From: Deltaproteobacteria bacterium RBG_16_54_11
Lineage (GTDB): Bacteria; Desulfobacterota; B13-G15; RBG-16-54-18
Length of the DNA: 11,985 nucleotides
Assembly (NCBI GenBank): GCA_001797905.1
Contig: MGQS01000088.1
Coordinates: 14,483-26,467 of the forward strand
Reading direction: 5' to 3'
This document shows positions 1-6,619 of the stretch, piece after piece. How positions within the stretch are numbered: position 1 is the first letter of the stretch; each line of letters begins with the position of its first letter. Made by a program: the position numbers and the translations under genes. Under the pieces are notes generated by a model. It did no database searches. It saw nothing but the letters and a program-made list of their open reading frames with translations, and was not told the origin of the DNA.

Positions 1-1
1 C

Positions 2-157
2 CTTGCGTCCTGGCAAAATAGGGCCGGTCAATCACTGACTGAAAAAGATGGCAGCAGCCACTATCTATCTGATAATATAACGCTACTCCCGAAGCAAGCA
101 AGATTCTTTATGGACCTATCAAAAAAAAGAAATAATAATCTTGCTTTAGGGGGTTGA
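2..157 (+). CDS. possible 3' end of an upstream gene (partial, doubtful)
   Basis: A reading frame is open from the left edge and ends at a TGA at 155-157, giving about 51 residues that finish in NNNLALGG. No motif is recognisable. The stretch is A/T-rich towards its end, and its stop lies inside the -35 box proposed for the next operon. A stop-free run of this length arises fairly often by chance, so it may not be coding. The other two plus-strand frames are closed by stops within the first 40 bases. Confidence 0.2.
   Translation, partial: LASWQNRAGQSLTEKDGSSHYLSDNITLLPKQARFFMDLSKKRNNNLALGG
96..146. promoter_or_regulatory. 10-bp inverted repeat upstream of the TRAP promoter
   Basis: AAGCAAGATT at 96-105 is perfectly mirrored by AATCTTGCTT at 137-146, with 31 bases between the arms. 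The right arm ends seven bases before the proposed -35 box. The position fits an operator for a dimeric regulator. The loop is too long and the 3' side too poor in T for a classical terminator. No regulator gene is visible, so the role is inferred from position only. Confidence 0.3.
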
Positions 158-184
158 CAATATCCCTGTTTTCATAGATATATT
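154..184 (+). promoter_or_regulatory. likely sigma-70 promoter for the TRAP operon
   Basis: A perfect TTGACA lies at 154-159. A TATATT at 179-184 (5 of 6 matches to TATAAT) follows after a 19-base spacer. A poorer GATATA at 177-182 would give the ideal 17-base spacer. The surrounding T/A-rich tract overlaps several -10-like hexamers, so the exact one is uncertain. Transcription would start near 190, leaving a leader of about 50 bases before the first gene, which has a strong GGAGG site at 228-232. Confidence 0.55.
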
Positions 185-238
185 ATATGCGCCTGGAAGC
201 GTGTAAGAAAAGCCCCTTAAAGCCCTTGGAGGGTAAAC

Positions 239-1120
239 ATGGGTTCTTTTCGTTGTTGGATCGGCATCTCCCTTCTTTTTTTGCTCATATCCTCTCAACC
301 TGCCTGCCTTTACAGTAAAAAGGCAAGGGTGGGCACGGCGGCATTGTTGGTGGAAGATGTCGCCAAGGCCGCCTACAAGCAATCCGACCTCAGGCTAATC
401 AGAGAAGGCATGCCTGCCTATCTCATGCTGCTGGACGGCATGATCGAGGCATGGCCGGATAATGAGCGGTTGCTCATCGCCGCGGCCCAGGCCTATTCGT
501 CCTTTGCCTCGGTCTTGGGAAGAGATCAGGACAAGGAATATACGCTCCTGCTCACTGGGAAGGCGCGTGCATACGCCCTGCGATCCCTGGTCCAACGGGG
601 GTTCAAAGATCCTATAAAGAGCTCCTTTGATGATTTCAAAAAGGATGTGCAGGCCACCGGTAAAAAAGACGTCCCCTATATCTTCTGGGCTGCGGGCTGC
701 TGGGCAAGCTGGATCATACTCAATCTGGATTCCGTAGAGGCCATGGCCGAACTCCCTAGGGTGGAGCTGATGATACGCCGGGCCCAGGAGCTCGACGAAG
801 GATTCTACTACGGCGGTCCGGATCTCTTCATGGGGATATGGCTCGCCTCCAGGCCGGCCATCGCCGGCGGAGACCTCCAAAAGGCCCGGCAATATTTTCT
901 GCGCGCCCTGGATCTCGGTAAAGGGAAATTCTTGATGGCCTATGTCTATTATGCAGACAACTACGCCCGGCGTGCCCTGGACAAAGACCTCTTCGTATCC
1001 ACCCTGAACAAGGTCTTGGAGACCCCTGCGGATATCTCCCCGGAATTGACCCTGGTCAATACCATAGCAAAAAACAAGGCGAAGGAATTGTTAAGCCGTG
1101 TGGATGAATACTTTGAATAG
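239..1120 (+). CDS. tatT: TRAP transporter TatT component (TPR-like lipoprotein)
   Basis: This is the T component of a TPR-protein-associated TRAP transporter (TPAT), a periplasmic helical-repeat protein that partners the solute-binding P subunit. The 293-residue protein shows the family's pattern. There is an N-terminal segment with a REGMPAYLMLLDGMIE helix (about residues 56-71), a LLIAAAQAYSSFAS repeat, and a central AELPRVELMIRRAQELDE stretch. The C-terminal end has a YYADNYARRALDKDLF helix and a final LLSRVDEYF. The N-terminus is a hydrophobic signal segment (residues 7-19) followed by Cys23. The residues before that Cys (QPA) fit a lipobox poorly, so lipidation is possible but not certain. 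The ATG at 239 has GGAGG six bases upstream. The stop at 1120 is followed at once by the P gene. The Treponema pallidum homologue Tp0956 is the best studied member. Family assignment is firm; the substrate is unknown. Confidence 0.88.
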   Translation: MGSFRCWIGISLLFLLISSQPACLYSKKARVGTAALLVEDVAKAAYKQSDLRLIREGMPAYLMLLDGMIEAWPDNERLLIAAAQAYSSFASVLGRDQDKEYTLLLTGKARAYALRSLVQRGFKDPIKSSFDDFKKDVQATGKKDVPYIFWAAGCWASWIILNLDSVEAMAELPRVELMIRRAQELDEGFYYGGPDLFMGIWLASRPAIAGGDLQKARQYFLRALDLGKGKFLMAYVYYADNYARRALDKDLFVSTLNKVLETPADISPELTLVNTIAKNKAKELLSRVDEYFE

Positions 1121-1123
1121 GAG
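1119..1123 (+). promoter_or_regulatory. ribosome binding site that sets the dctP start
   Basis: AGGAG overlaps the tatT stop codon and lies seven bases before the ATG at 1131. It favours that ATG over the in-frame ATGs at 1098 and 1104, which lie inside tatT and lack such a site. It also suggests translational coupling between the two genes. Confidence 0.7.
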
Positions 1124-1130
1124 AAAAGCA

Positions 1131-2153
1131 ATGCATGGACATACCCTGATCAAGAGCGTGGTCTTTGGCATCGTAGCCCTCCTGCTCTCCATCCCGGCAG
1201 CACAAAGTGCCGAGGAGAACATGGTGATTAAAATTGCCACCCTGGCCCCCGATGGTAGCTCATGGATGAAGACATTGAATACCATCAACGCGGAGGTGAT
1301 GGAAAAGACTAAGGGCACGGTCAGGTTTAAGATCTATCCCGGGGGGGTGTTAGGGGATGAGAAAGACACGATGCGCAAGATGCAGATCGGGCAAATACAG
1401 GGTGCAGCCGTGACTTCAGGAGGGCTCGCCGCACTCTATAAGGAGATCGATGTGATCCACATTCCCTTCTTTTTCCAAAATTATGAAGAGGTGGATTACG
1501 TCTTGAAAAAGATGAGTCCCTACTTTACGAAGGGACTTGAGGACAATGGGTACATCCTCTTGGGGTGGTCGGAGGCAGGGTTCAACTACCTGATGTCCAC
1601 CATCTATACCTCCAGTGTCGGCGACCTCAAAAAGGCGAAGGTTTGGATCTGGCAAGAATCGCCGATGGCCAAGGCCATCTTCAAAGAAGCCGGCGTAACA
1701 GCTATACCCCTCTCCGTCCCCGACGTCATGGTCGGCCTCCAAACCGGACTGGTGGATGTGGTCTATGCCCCGCCGACAGGGGCCATTGCCCTTCAGTGGT
1801 TTACAAAGGTGAAGTATCTCACCGATGTCCCGCTGTCGTATATGGGCGGCGGGCTCGTTGTCAGAAAGGACATATTTAAAAAACTGCCTCAGGCCTCTCA
1901 GAATATCATCCTCGAGAGCTGCCAACGAAACCTGAATCAATTAAAGACAATAACCCGGCGGGAGAATCAAGAGGCAATCAGGGTTATGCAGAACAACGGG
2001 GTGAAGATCGTGGCCCCACCGAATGACGAAGTTGCTGAATTCAAGAGGCTGTCGGAGGCGGCACTATCCCATTTCACCAACCAAACCTTCTCTAAAAAGG
2101 CCTGGGAAGACGCCACCGCCAACCTCGAAGCCTATCGAAAGGGAAGGAGATAA
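1131..2153 (+). CDS. dctP: TRAP transporter substrate-binding protein, DctP family (TPAT P subunit)
   Basis: This periplasmic protein captures the solute and delivers it to the Q/M permease. From the chosen ATG it is 340 residues. It has a signal peptide with hydrophobic core at residues 9-22 and probable cleavage near 26-27 (AAQSA). A typical DctP start follows: KIATLAPDGSSW, then FKIYPGGVLGDEKD and the QIGQIQGAAVTSGGLA segment. In the family, a motif of the LKGLKIRV type carries the arginine that pairs with the substrate carboxylate. Here the matching stretch reads LKKAKVWIW, which puts Trp172 in the arginine's place. The following LQTGLVDVV element is intact. Loss of the arginine would fit the proposal that TPAT systems bind hydrophobic, non-standard ligands. 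The symbol is a family label and does not imply dicarboxylate uptake. The stop overlaps the next start (TAATG). Confidence 0.9.
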   Translation: MHGHTLIKSVVFGIVALLLSIPAAQSAEENMVIKIATLAPDGSSWMKTLNTINAEVMEKTKGTVRFKIYPGGVLGDEKDTMRKMQIGQIQGAAVTSGGLAALYKEIDVIHIPFFFQNYEEVDYVLKKMSPYFTKGLEDNGYILLGWSEAGFNYLMSTIYTSSVGDLKKAKVWIWQESPMAKAIFKEAGVTAIPLSVPDVMVGLQTGLVDVVYAPPTGAIALQWFTKVKYLTDVPLSYMGGGLVVRKDIFKKLPQASQNIILESCQRNLNQLKTITRRENQEAIRVMQNNGVKIVAPPNDEVAEFKRLSEAALSHFTNQTFSKKAWEDATANLEAYRKGRR

Positions 2154-2629
2154 TGAATCACTGGGAGCGGGTAGATGCGATTATCGACCGGGTAGAGCAG
2201 ACCCTTATCTCTATCCTGTTGAGCGTCATGATCCTCATCGCCTTTTTACAGATCGTCCTCCGGAATCTTTTTGCATCCGGTTTCACCTGGGGGGACCCGC
2301 TGGTAAGAAATCTGGTCCTTTGGGTCGGTTTTATCGGGGCCGCGATTGCCACGAGAGAGGGGAAACACATCAGCATCGATGTAGTATCGCAATGGCTGCC
2401 GGCCCGGGGGAAGATCTTCATCGAGGTCATAATCCAATTGTTCTCCTGTATCATCTGCGGGCTATTGACCTTTGCCGCAGTGAAATTCATCAGAAACGAG
2501 GCCTTGATGGGCAGTATCACCTTCCTGGGAATTCGCGCCTGGGTTCCGGAGATCATCCTTCCCGTAACCTTTGGATTAATGACCCTCCGCTTTGGCTTCC
2601 GATTCCTTAAAACCTTTCTATGGTCATAA
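2153..2629 (+). CDS. dctQ: TRAP transporter small permease, DctQ family
   Basis: This is the small inner-membrane subunit of the TRAP transporter and works with the large M subunit. It has 158 residues, normal for the family, with four predicted membrane helices at about residues 17-36, 50-66, 88-110 and 130-150. The family signature between helices 1 and 2 is clear: FLQIVLRNLF, then a tryptophan and WVGFIGAAIATREGKHISID. The usual acidic pair after the tryptophan is replaced by GDP. Its ATG shares a base with the stop of dctP, and GGAAGGAGA at 2142-2150 is a strong ribosome binding site, so the two genes are probably translationally coupled. Confidence 0.9.
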   Translation: MNHWERVDAIIDRVEQTLISILLSVMILIAFLQIVLRNLFASGFTWGDPLVRNLVLWVGFIGAAIATREGKHISIDVVSQWLPARGKIFIEVIIQLFSCIICGLLTFAAVKFIRNEALMGSITFLGIRAWVPEIILPVTFGLMTLRFGFRFLKTFLWS

Positions 2630-2657
2630 CTATTGACGTAACAGAAAAAGGAAACGA

Positions 2658-3917
2658 GTGATCATTCTCTTCAGCATTATCCTTCTTTTGTTGATGCTCC
2701 TGGGAGCGCCCATCTTCGTCGTCATCTCCGGCCTGGCCCTCTTTTTATTATTCTCCGGCCAGATCGACTCCTCAGCTATGATTATCGAGATGCACCGGAT
2801 GGCCACCACTCCCGTCCTTGTCGCCATTCCTCTCTTCACCTTTGCCGGATATCTCCTTTCGGAGAGCGGGGCGCCCAAAAGATTGATCAGGGCCTCCGAT
2901 GCAATCCTGGGCCGGGTGCCGGGCGGGCTAGCTATCATCGCCCTTATCACCTGTGCCATCTTTACTGCCTTAACCGGCGCCACAGGTCTTACGATCATCG
3001 CCTTGGGAGGAATCCTCTTCCCGGCCTTGCTCAAGGGGAAATACCCGGAAAAGTTCTCCCTCGGGCTTCTCACCACCTCAGGGACGCTGGGCCTTCTCTT
3101 CCCGCCCAGCCTGCCCCTCATCATTTACGCAATAGTAGCGAAGGTGAGGATCGATCAGCTCTTTCTGGCAGGCCTCCTGCCCGGCATCCTGCTGGTAGTC
3201 TTGCTCTCCGCATTCAGCGTTCAGAAAGCCGTTTCCGCTGAAGTCCCCCGGGCGCGGTTTCATCTGGGCGAGTTACTCAAGGCATTAAGGGGAACGATCT
3301 GGGAGATCCCCCTTCCTATCATCGTATTGGGTGGCATCTACAGTGGATACTTTGCCATCAGTGAGGCTGCCGCCATCACGGTGGCCTATGTCCTGCTGGT
3401 CGAAGTAGTCATCTACCGGGATATCAAATGGCGCAAACTCCCCCAGATCATGCGCAAAAGCATGGTTCTGGTGGGCGGGCTCTTGATCATCCTTGGCGCT
3501 GCCCTCGGCCTGACCAATTATCTGATCGATGCGGAAGTCCCGATGAAGATGCTGAATTTTTTCCAAACCCATATCGCCAGCCCCATCTTGTTCTTGGTGG
3601 TGCTGAACTTCTTCCTCCTTGCCGTGGGCTGCACCATGGGTATATTCTCTGCGCTGACCGTCGTCGTCCCGCTCATCACCCCTATCGCCCTTGCCTACGG
3701 GATCCATCCTATTCACCTCGGCATTATCTTCCTTACTAATCTGGAGATCGGCGCATCGATCCCTCCGTTGGGGATTAACCTCTTCATCTCCAGCATCCGT
3801 TTCGAAAAACCGGTATTGAGACTTTATCTGGCCTCACTCCCTTTTATCGCCATCCTCTTGCTGGGTTTAGCGATCATCACCTACTTCCCCTGGCTGAGCC
3901 TCGCCTTGGTGAAGTAG
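2658..3917 (+). CDS. dctM: TRAP transporter large permease, DctM family
   Basis: This is the transport channel of the TRAP system, an ion-coupled secondary transporter in the inner membrane. The 419-residue protein is hydrophobic throughout and has the twofold repeat of the family. The first half carries FTALTGATGLTIIALGG (about 102-118) and SGTLGLLFPPSLPLIIYA (141-158). The second half carries the matching NLEIGASIPPLGINLF (around 361-376). It starts at a GTG, with AAAAGGAAA just upstream at 2645-2653, after a 28-base gap from dctQ. Length matches stand-alone M subunits, so it is not a QM fusion. No T-run terminator follows it. Confidence 0.92.
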   Translation: MIILFSIILLLLMLLGAPIFVVISGLALFLLFSGQIDSSAMIIEMHRMATTPVLVAIPLFTFAGYLLSESGAPKRLIRASDAILGRVPGGLAIIALITCAIFTALTGATGLTIIALGGILFPALLKGKYPEKFSLGLLTTSGTLGLLFPPSLPLIIYAIVAKVRIDQLFLAGLLPGILLVVLLSAFSVQKAVSAEVPRARFHLGELLKALRGTIWEIPLPIIVLGGIYSGYFAISEAAAITVAYVLLVEVVIYRDIKWRKLPQIMRKSMVLVGGLLIILGAALGLTNYLIDAEVPMKMLNFFQTHIASPILFLVVLNFFLLAVGCTMGIFSALTVVVPLITPIALAYGIHPIHLGIIFLTNLEIGASIPPLGINLFISSIRFEKPVLRLYLASLPFIAILLLGLAIITYFPWLSLALVK

Positions 3918-3964
3918 ATAGCCAACGAAAAAAACTCAATCTCTCTTTATCGGAAACGGAGACA

Positions 3965-3992
3965 ATATGGTGGCATCGTTTATGCGCCATAT
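3965..3992 (+). promoter_or_regulatory. RNA hairpin in the dctM-tal gap
   Basis: ATATGGT (3965-3971) and GCAT (3973-3976) pair with ATGC (3982-3985) and GCCATAT (3986-3992). The result is an 11-bp stem with one G-U pair, one bulged G at 3972 and the loop CGTTT. No T-tract follows, so it is not a textbook intrinsic terminator. A second, weaker repeat (ATGGTA at 3991-3996 with TACCAT at 4014-4019) partly competes with it. The arrangement could be an attenuator or an mRNA-processing or stability element between the transporter and tal. The pairing is visible; the function is inferred. Confidence 0.4.
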
Positions 3993-4002
3993 GGTAAGAT
4001 AG
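3967..4002 (+). CDS. possible 11-codon leader ORF upstream of tal
   Basis: ATG at 3967 opens an 11-residue frame (MVASFMRHMVR) that ends at TAG 4000-4002. A GGAG sits five bases upstream at 3958-3961, a better site than that of several full genes nearby. The frame runs right through the hairpin at 3965-3992, so a translating ribosome would melt it. It contains three methionines and two arginines but no obvious regulatory codon run. It may be chance. Confidence 0.22.
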   Translation: MVASFMRHMVR

Positions 4003-4061
4003 GATCGTTCCCATACCATGCAGTGCCGATAGATGAAGGGTAAAAAAATATCCATCAGCAC

Positions 4062-4069
4062 GGAGGAGG
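4062..4069 (+). promoter_or_regulatory. ribosome binding site that sets the tal start
   Basis: GGAGGAGG lies five bases before GTG 4075 and is the strongest Shine-Dalgarno sequence in this part of the window. The upstream in-frame ATG at 4033 has no comparable site. Confidence 0.75.
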
Positions 4070-4074
4070 CGAAC

Positions 4075-5181
4075 GTGGCCAAGACGACCATTGAGCGACT
4101 CGGGGAATTAGGGCAGAGCATCTGGCTGGATTATATCAGCCGCCCGTTAATCACGAGCGGAAGGCTCAAAGAATTGATAGGCGCGGGTGTGACGGGCATG
4201 ACCTCCAATCCTACCATCTTCGACCAAGCCATAAGCTCGGGCAGTGCATATGATGAACAGATACGGGGGCTCAAGAAAGCGGGGAAATCCGTATTTGAGA
4301 TCTATGACGATATCACGATCAAGGATATCCAGGCGGCTGCGGATATCTTTAAACCCATATATGAGCGGACCAAAGGCCTCGATGGGTATGTCAGCCTGGA
4401 GATCAATCCGCAGCTGGCTTACAAGACACAAGAGACCATCGAGGAAGGGAAGCGATTGGCAAAAAAGGTAGACCGCCCCAACGTCATGTTTAAGGTTCCG
4501 GCAACCGATGCGGGATATAAAGCGATACAGGCATTGCTGGCTGAGGGGATCAACGTAAATATTACCCTGATATTCTCCCTGGAACAATACCGGAAGACGG
4601 CTGCTGCGTACCTGGCGGGTATCAAAAAACTCCTGCAGAACAAGGGCGATGCACGTCCTGTCCGTTCCGTGGCCAGCGTCTTTGTCAGCCGCATCGATAC
4701 TACTGTCGATGCGCTCCTTGACAAGCTTCCGGAAAACAAGGAGGCTCTATACCTTACGGGAAAAGCGGCAAAGGCCAACGCAAACTTAATCTATTGCGCG
4801 TATGCCCAGATATGCGCCGGGGATGAATTCAAAGGGTTGAAAAAACAGGGGGCATCCGTTCAGAGGGTCCTCTGGGGCTCTACCGGCACCAAAAATCCGG
4901 CCTACAGCGATATCAAATATGTAGCCGAATTAGTAGGCAAAGATACGGTGAATACGGTGCCGGAAAAGACGTTGCAGGCATTCCTTGACCACGGCGTGAT
5001 CGAGAAAACCTGCACCGCCGATGCCGCCGATGAAGCTCAAGAGGTTATCGATTCTCTCCAAAAGCTCGGCATCGACATCAATGATATCTGCGCGCAATTG
5101 CTCACGGACGGCGTTATCGCCTTTGAGCGCTCATTCGTCTCTCTGCTGGATGCCATAGAGAAAAAGACGAAGGGCATGTGA
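4075..5181 (+). CDS. tal: transaldolase
   Basis: Transaldolase moves a dihydroxyacetone unit between sugar phosphates (sedoheptulose-7-phosphate plus glyceraldehyde-3-phosphate to erythrose-4-phosphate plus fructose-6-phosphate) in the cytosolic non-oxidative pentose phosphate pathway. The GTG start gives 368 residues. That is the length of the long form found in mycobacteria and cyanobacteria, not the roughly 220-residue short form. Motifs in order are LGQSIWLDYISR (12-23), TSNPTIF (43-49), NVMFKVPAT (136-144) with the Schiff-base lysine at 140, NVNITLIFS (160-168), ASVFVSRID (200-208) and a late LWGSTGTKNPAY. An ATG at 4033 would add 14 residues but has no ribosome site, and the family normally begins just before the LGQSIW motif. 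It is on the same strand as the TRAP genes, 157 bases downstream, and could be cotranscribed or have its own signals in that structured gap. Confidence 0.92.
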   Translation: MAKTTIERLGELGQSIWLDYISRPLITSGRLKELIGAGVTGMTSNPTIFDQAISSGSAYDEQIRGLKKAGKSVFEIYDDITIKDIQAAADIFKPIYERTKGLDGYVSLEINPQLAYKTQETIEEGKRLAKKVDRPNVMFKVPATDAGYKAIQALLAEGINVNITLIFSLEQYRKTAAAYLAGIKKLLQNKGDARPVRSVASVFVSRIDTTVDALLDKLPENKEALYLTGKAAKANANLIYCAYAQICAGDEFKGLKKQGASVQRVLWGSTGTKNPAYSDIKYVAELVGKDTVNTVPEKTLQAFLDHGVIEKTCTADAADEAQEVIDSLQKLGIDINDICAQLLTDGVIAFERSFVSLLDAIEKKTKGM

Positions 5182-5340
5182 GAAGGCTGCCGTCTATGGC
5201 GCCAGCGTTTCACTGAAGCCAAGTCAGCGAGCTAGTATCATATCTCAAAAATAAACTCCATCCATATTCCCCTCACATGACACAAAAAAACCTCGACGCT
5301 TATTAAACAAATTTGCTAGATCTGACACTGGCAACTGGTA
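5182..5340. other. convergent intergenic gap between tal and the antiporter gene
   Basis: These 159 bases lie between two converging operons, where a two-way terminator would be expected. The stretch is A/T-rich. It contains only weak dyads (for example the palindromes GGCGCC at 5199-5204 and CAAATTTG at 5308-5315) and no GC-rich stem followed by a T-run on either strand. No coding sequence is apparent. Confidence 0.5.
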
Positions 5341-6603
5341 TTATAAAAAGAAGATGAAGGTAACAATAACAAACAGGGGCACGAGGATGCCGCATGACCA
5401 GAGCATGTAGCCGAAGAAGGAAGGCATCTTGACCTTCCGGTGTTCACAGACGACCTTGACCATGAAGTTCGGGCCGTTGCCGATATAGGTGTTAGCCCCC
5501 ATAAAGACCGCCCCCACCGAAATCGCCTCCAAATATTTCACCGGGATCCCGATTATCTCTTGCGGCAGGCCTGTTGTGCGCGCAACCCCCTCAGCCAAGC
5601 TCAGGAACGTCAGGTAGGTGGGGGTATTGTCGAGGAAGGACGAGAGTCCTCCCGCCGTCCAAAAAAAGTGCCAGGGCAGGCGGACCCCGAATTCAGCGCC
5701 TCGCGCCTCTAAGATGAGAAGCGCAGGGACCATCGTTATAAATATGCCTGCAAAGAGGATGGCCACTTCTATGATCGGGGCGTAGTGAAACTCGTTGCGT
5801 TTGTGAACCCCTTTGGGTGTAAAGACAAGGGAGAGAATGGATAAGCCGATCATCACACCTTCCCTGGCAGGGGTTTTAAATAATATCACGCTCAAGGTGA
5901 CGCCGATAATAAACAGGATGTTTATTTTTCCGTGAAGGGCGAGAGGTTGAATCATTTCCTCGTCCCTTCTCAGTGCCTTTGGTGATTCCCGCTTCCAGAA
6001 ATGAAGATCAACAAGATAGAAGACGACGAGGATGATGGTCATCATGAATAGCCAGTGCGGGAAAAGCCTCAGGGTCCAAAAAAAGGGCACCCCCCGCAAA
6101 TAGCCCATGAACAAAGGGGGATCAGCGATAGGGGTGAGCAGGCCGCCGATATTCGCGACGATAAAGATAAAGAAGATGGGGATATGGGCGATAAGCCGCC
6201 TCTCGCTGTTCGTTTTCAGGACCGGTCTGATCAAGAGCATGCTCGCCCCCGTGGTCCCGAATATATTGGCGAGGATCCCCCCCAGCGCGAGGAAGAGGGT
6301 GTTGTTGCGCGGTGTCGCCTCGATATCGCCGCTTAAGAATATCCCCCCTGAGATAATATAGAGAGAAGCGAGCAAGATAATAAAGGAGAAATATTCCTTG
6401 ATCTCATGAAGCAAGGGTTGAAGATTGCCGTAGTGATAAAAAAGGACAAGCACGGGGAGGGAGAGAACACCAGCGATGATTGCTTTATTGCGGTTGCTCT
6501 CCCAAAAACGGCCATGGGTAAGGGGCAAGATGGCAATGCACAGTAAGAGGATGACAAAAAACGCAACGGTCCAGAACGGCAGCATTGATCCTAAGGTCTC
6601 CAT
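5341..6603 (-). CDS. putative Na+/H+ antiporter, CitMHS/NhaD-like membrane transporter
   Basis: This is a polytopic inner-membrane secondary transporter of the ion transporter superfamily, 420 residues with roughly 11-12 hydrophobic segments. It carries the pattern of the putative citrate transporter/sodium:proton antiporter group. FGTTGASMLLIRP (115-127) is followed by NIGGLLTPIADPPLFMGYLRGVPFFW (starting at 151), LDNTPTYLTF (324-333) and MGANTYIGNGPNFMVK (368-383). The two half-helix motifs with TP/DPP and NTPTY are typical of ion and substrate sites in this superfamily. Homologues are often named Na+/H+ antiporter, but citrate or other anion transport is not excluded. It is the last gene of the minus-strand operon, 16 bases after mpgP. 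The ATG at 6603 has only a weak ribosome site. An in-frame ATG at 6585 with AGGA just before it is an alternative. Confidence 0.78.
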   Translation of the reverse strand: METLGSMLPFWTVAFFVILLLCIAILPLTHGRFWESNRNKAIIAGVLSLPVLVLFYHYGNLQPLLHEIKEYFSFIILLASLYIISGGIFLSGDIEATPRNNTLFLALGGILANIFGTTGASMLLIRPVLKTNSERRLIAHIPIFFIFIVANIGGLLTPIADPPLFMGYLRGVPFFWTLRLFPHWLFMMTIILVVFYLVDLHFWKRESPKALRRDEEMIQPLALHGKINILFIIGVTLSVILFKTPAREGVMIGLSILSLVFTPKGVHKRNEFHYAPIIEVAILFAGIFITMVPALLILEARGAEFGVRLPWHFFWTAGGLSSFLDNTPTYLTFLSLAEGVARTTGLPQEIIGIPVKYLEAISVGAVFMGANTYIGNGPNFMVKVVCEHRKVKMPSFFGYMLWSCGILVPLFVIVTFIFFL

Positions 6604-6619
6604 AAGAGAAATATCTTAT

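Noticed and set aside
395..892. 165-codon minus-strand open frame inside tatT
   Set aside because: It is a shadow of the plus-strand gene. It has no ribosome site and no recognisable motif, while the plus-strand frame matches the TatT family along its whole length.
2023..2610. 195-codon plus-strand frame overlapping dctP and dctQ
   Set aside because: It has a low-complexity, Arg/Pro/His-rich composition typical of an out-of-frame reading, and both overlapped genes are well supported.
3965..3992. Hairpin after dctM as the intrinsic terminator of the TRAP operon
   Set aside because: The sequence after the stem is GGTAAGATAGG with no T-tract, so it is recorded as a possible regulatory structure instead.
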